From CAZXYS01 sp964645005 (GTDB lineage: Bacteria > Bacteroidota > Ignavibacteria > Kapaibacteriales > UBA2268), in NCBI GenBank assembly GCA_964645005.1, contig CAZXYS010000060.1, positions 1 to 15,203 of the forward strand: DNA of 15,203 bases, in the 5' to 3' direction. Position 1 is the first letter of the stretch; the number at the start of each line of letters is the position of its first letter. The position numbers were made by a program, and so were the translations under genes. Below are positions 14,393 to 15,203 of this stretch, one piece after another. The notes beneath the pieces are model-generated. The model was not told where the DNA came from. It searched no databases and was given only the letters and a program-made list of their open reading frames with translations.

Positions 14393-15203
14393 ATGAGTAA
14401 AATCTTGTTTAAAATTACATTAATGTTAATTTTCTTCTTTTTTCTATCATTAGTGGCCAAGGCAGAAGTACCTGATCCATGCTATAATTATGGTCCACCA
14501 CCTTCTTATCACGGACCCTTTGTTGAATCTTTCTTTCCGGATAAAGATAATTGCCCGGAATGCGCTGTAGCTGTACTTTATTATTGGAGAAACAATAACA
14601 GTGATCTTGAATTACAAATTGTTCAGATTTTTTTAAATGATGAAGACGAATGTAGTCAATGTGACAATGTTGAAGAACTATTTCAAATGGCACTAAGAAT
14701 CTTATGGAACAGAAATCCAATGGGATGGGAAAAGGAAGATCCTTGTAATGAAAATATTGCTGCACAAATAGCATCATGTGTAGAATATACTACGGAACCT
14801 TGGCCGGGTGAGATAGATCCTCCTTCTGAATTTATAGATCCTATTGGAAAAAATAAGAGTGATGGAAATGAAATAATGGAAACTTTATTTCCAACATATA
14901 AATTTTGTACAGGATCAGCTTGTTGCAAAGGATATTATAAAGTATGTTGGGAGGATACATTAGTTTCATCAGTTGAAACATTAGGTATAGAAACCTATGA
15001 TACAACCTGTACAGATATGTCCAATTGCGAACCCGCTTGTGGGTTTTTAGATTATAATTGGACTAGTAGCCAAGGTATTATTAATTCAAATATCGAAAAC
15101 AATGTAATTAATACGGAAAGCTTAATTAAACCAAATCCATCCGAAGGAACTTTCAGTCTGTTCTTTGAATCAGCAATGAAAGGTAAGTTTAACTTGATTA
15201 TTC
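14393..15203 (+). CDS. Cysteine-rich secreted protein with T9SS sorting domain (3' partial)
   Basis: The reading frame is open from 14393 to the right edge, 270 complete codons, so the C-terminus lies outside the window. GGAG six bases upstream favours ATG 14393 over the in-frame ATG at 14381. Residues 1-24 form a signal peptide (poly-Phe core, cleavage likely after AKA). The mature part has 14 cysteines, including CxxC pairs at C54/C57 and C87/C90 and a cluster C172-C185, suggesting disulfides or metal binding in an exported protein. KPNPSEGTFSLFFES (246-260) is the typical opening of a type IX sorting domain, so the protein should cross the outer membrane and be anchored or released at the surface. 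The cargo domain is not recognised. The gene is AT-rich and follows the sigma-like gene and the structured leader. Confidence 0.75.
   Translation, partial: MSKILFKITLMLIFFFFLSLVAKAEVPDPCYNYGPPPSYHGPFVESFFPDKDNCPECAVAVLYYWRNNNSDLELQIVQIFLNDEDECSQCDNVEELFQMALRILWNRNPMGWEKEDPCNENIAAQIASCVEYTTEPWPGEIDPPSEFIDPIGKNKSDGNEIMETLFPTYKFCTGSACCKGYYKVCWEDTLVSSVETLGIETYDTTCTDMSNCEPACGFLDYNWTSSQGIINSNIENNVINTESLIKPNPSEGTFSLFFESAMKGKFNLII

Noticed and set aside
14415..14928. Two minus-strand open frames near the right edge
   Set aside because: They oppose a plus-strand frame with signal peptide, ribosome-binding site and T9SS domain, which is the real gene.

Overview
The window looks like a chromosomal segment of a Bacteroidota/Chlorobi-group bacterium (Bacteroidota, Ignavibacteriota or a close relative); I cannot place it to genus. 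Two kinds of evidence support this. First, the protein running off the right edge carries the start of a type IX secretion (T9SS) C-terminal sorting domain, and a relic of another such domain lies at 6602-6745. Second, several genes are preceded by Bacteroidota-type promoters (TTTG, about 18-20 nt, TAnnTTTG), best seen before 1668 and 10700. The larger genes are ordinary housekeeping or secreted-protein genes of moderate GC. Spacers and the right end (13.2-15.2 kb) are AT-rich.

Left part (1-3.7 kb): a spacer with dispersed hairpin repeats; a small MTH1187/YkoF-like thiamine-binding protein (minus strand) divergent from a HEAT-repeat protein resembling the DVU0298 family; then a single-chain fusion of LeuC-like and LeuD-like halves (3-isopropylmalate dehydratase/homoaconitase type) with its own promoter. 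Convergent to it is a large exported TPR-CHAT protein (3679-6477, minus) with an intact His/Cys pair.

Middle (6.5-10.7 kb): a 600-nt spacer holding the T9SS sorting-domain relic, an exact 41-bp tandem duplication containing a hairpin, and further inverted repeats. Next is a 1084-residue exported BNR/VPS10 beta-propeller protein on the minus strand.

Right part (10.7-15.2 kb, all plus strand): a MenA-like UbiA-family prenyltransferase, a small outer-membrane beta-barrel protein, a CPBP (Abi) membrane protease, a sigma-70/ECF-like protein whose 3' end contains a run of twelve C, and a cysteine-rich T9SS cargo protein cut by the window edge. Between the last two genes is a GC-rich leader with mutually exclusive GCCGG/CCGGC pairings. 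It is the best candidate here for an undescribed cis-regulatory RNA.

The genes do not form one pathway; most appear to be separate transcription units. The only grouping I would treat as a possible functional unit is the sigma-like gene, the structured leader and the T9SS cargo gene. The family of GCTTTAGC-loop hairpins in the spacers is the main non-coding theme of the window.
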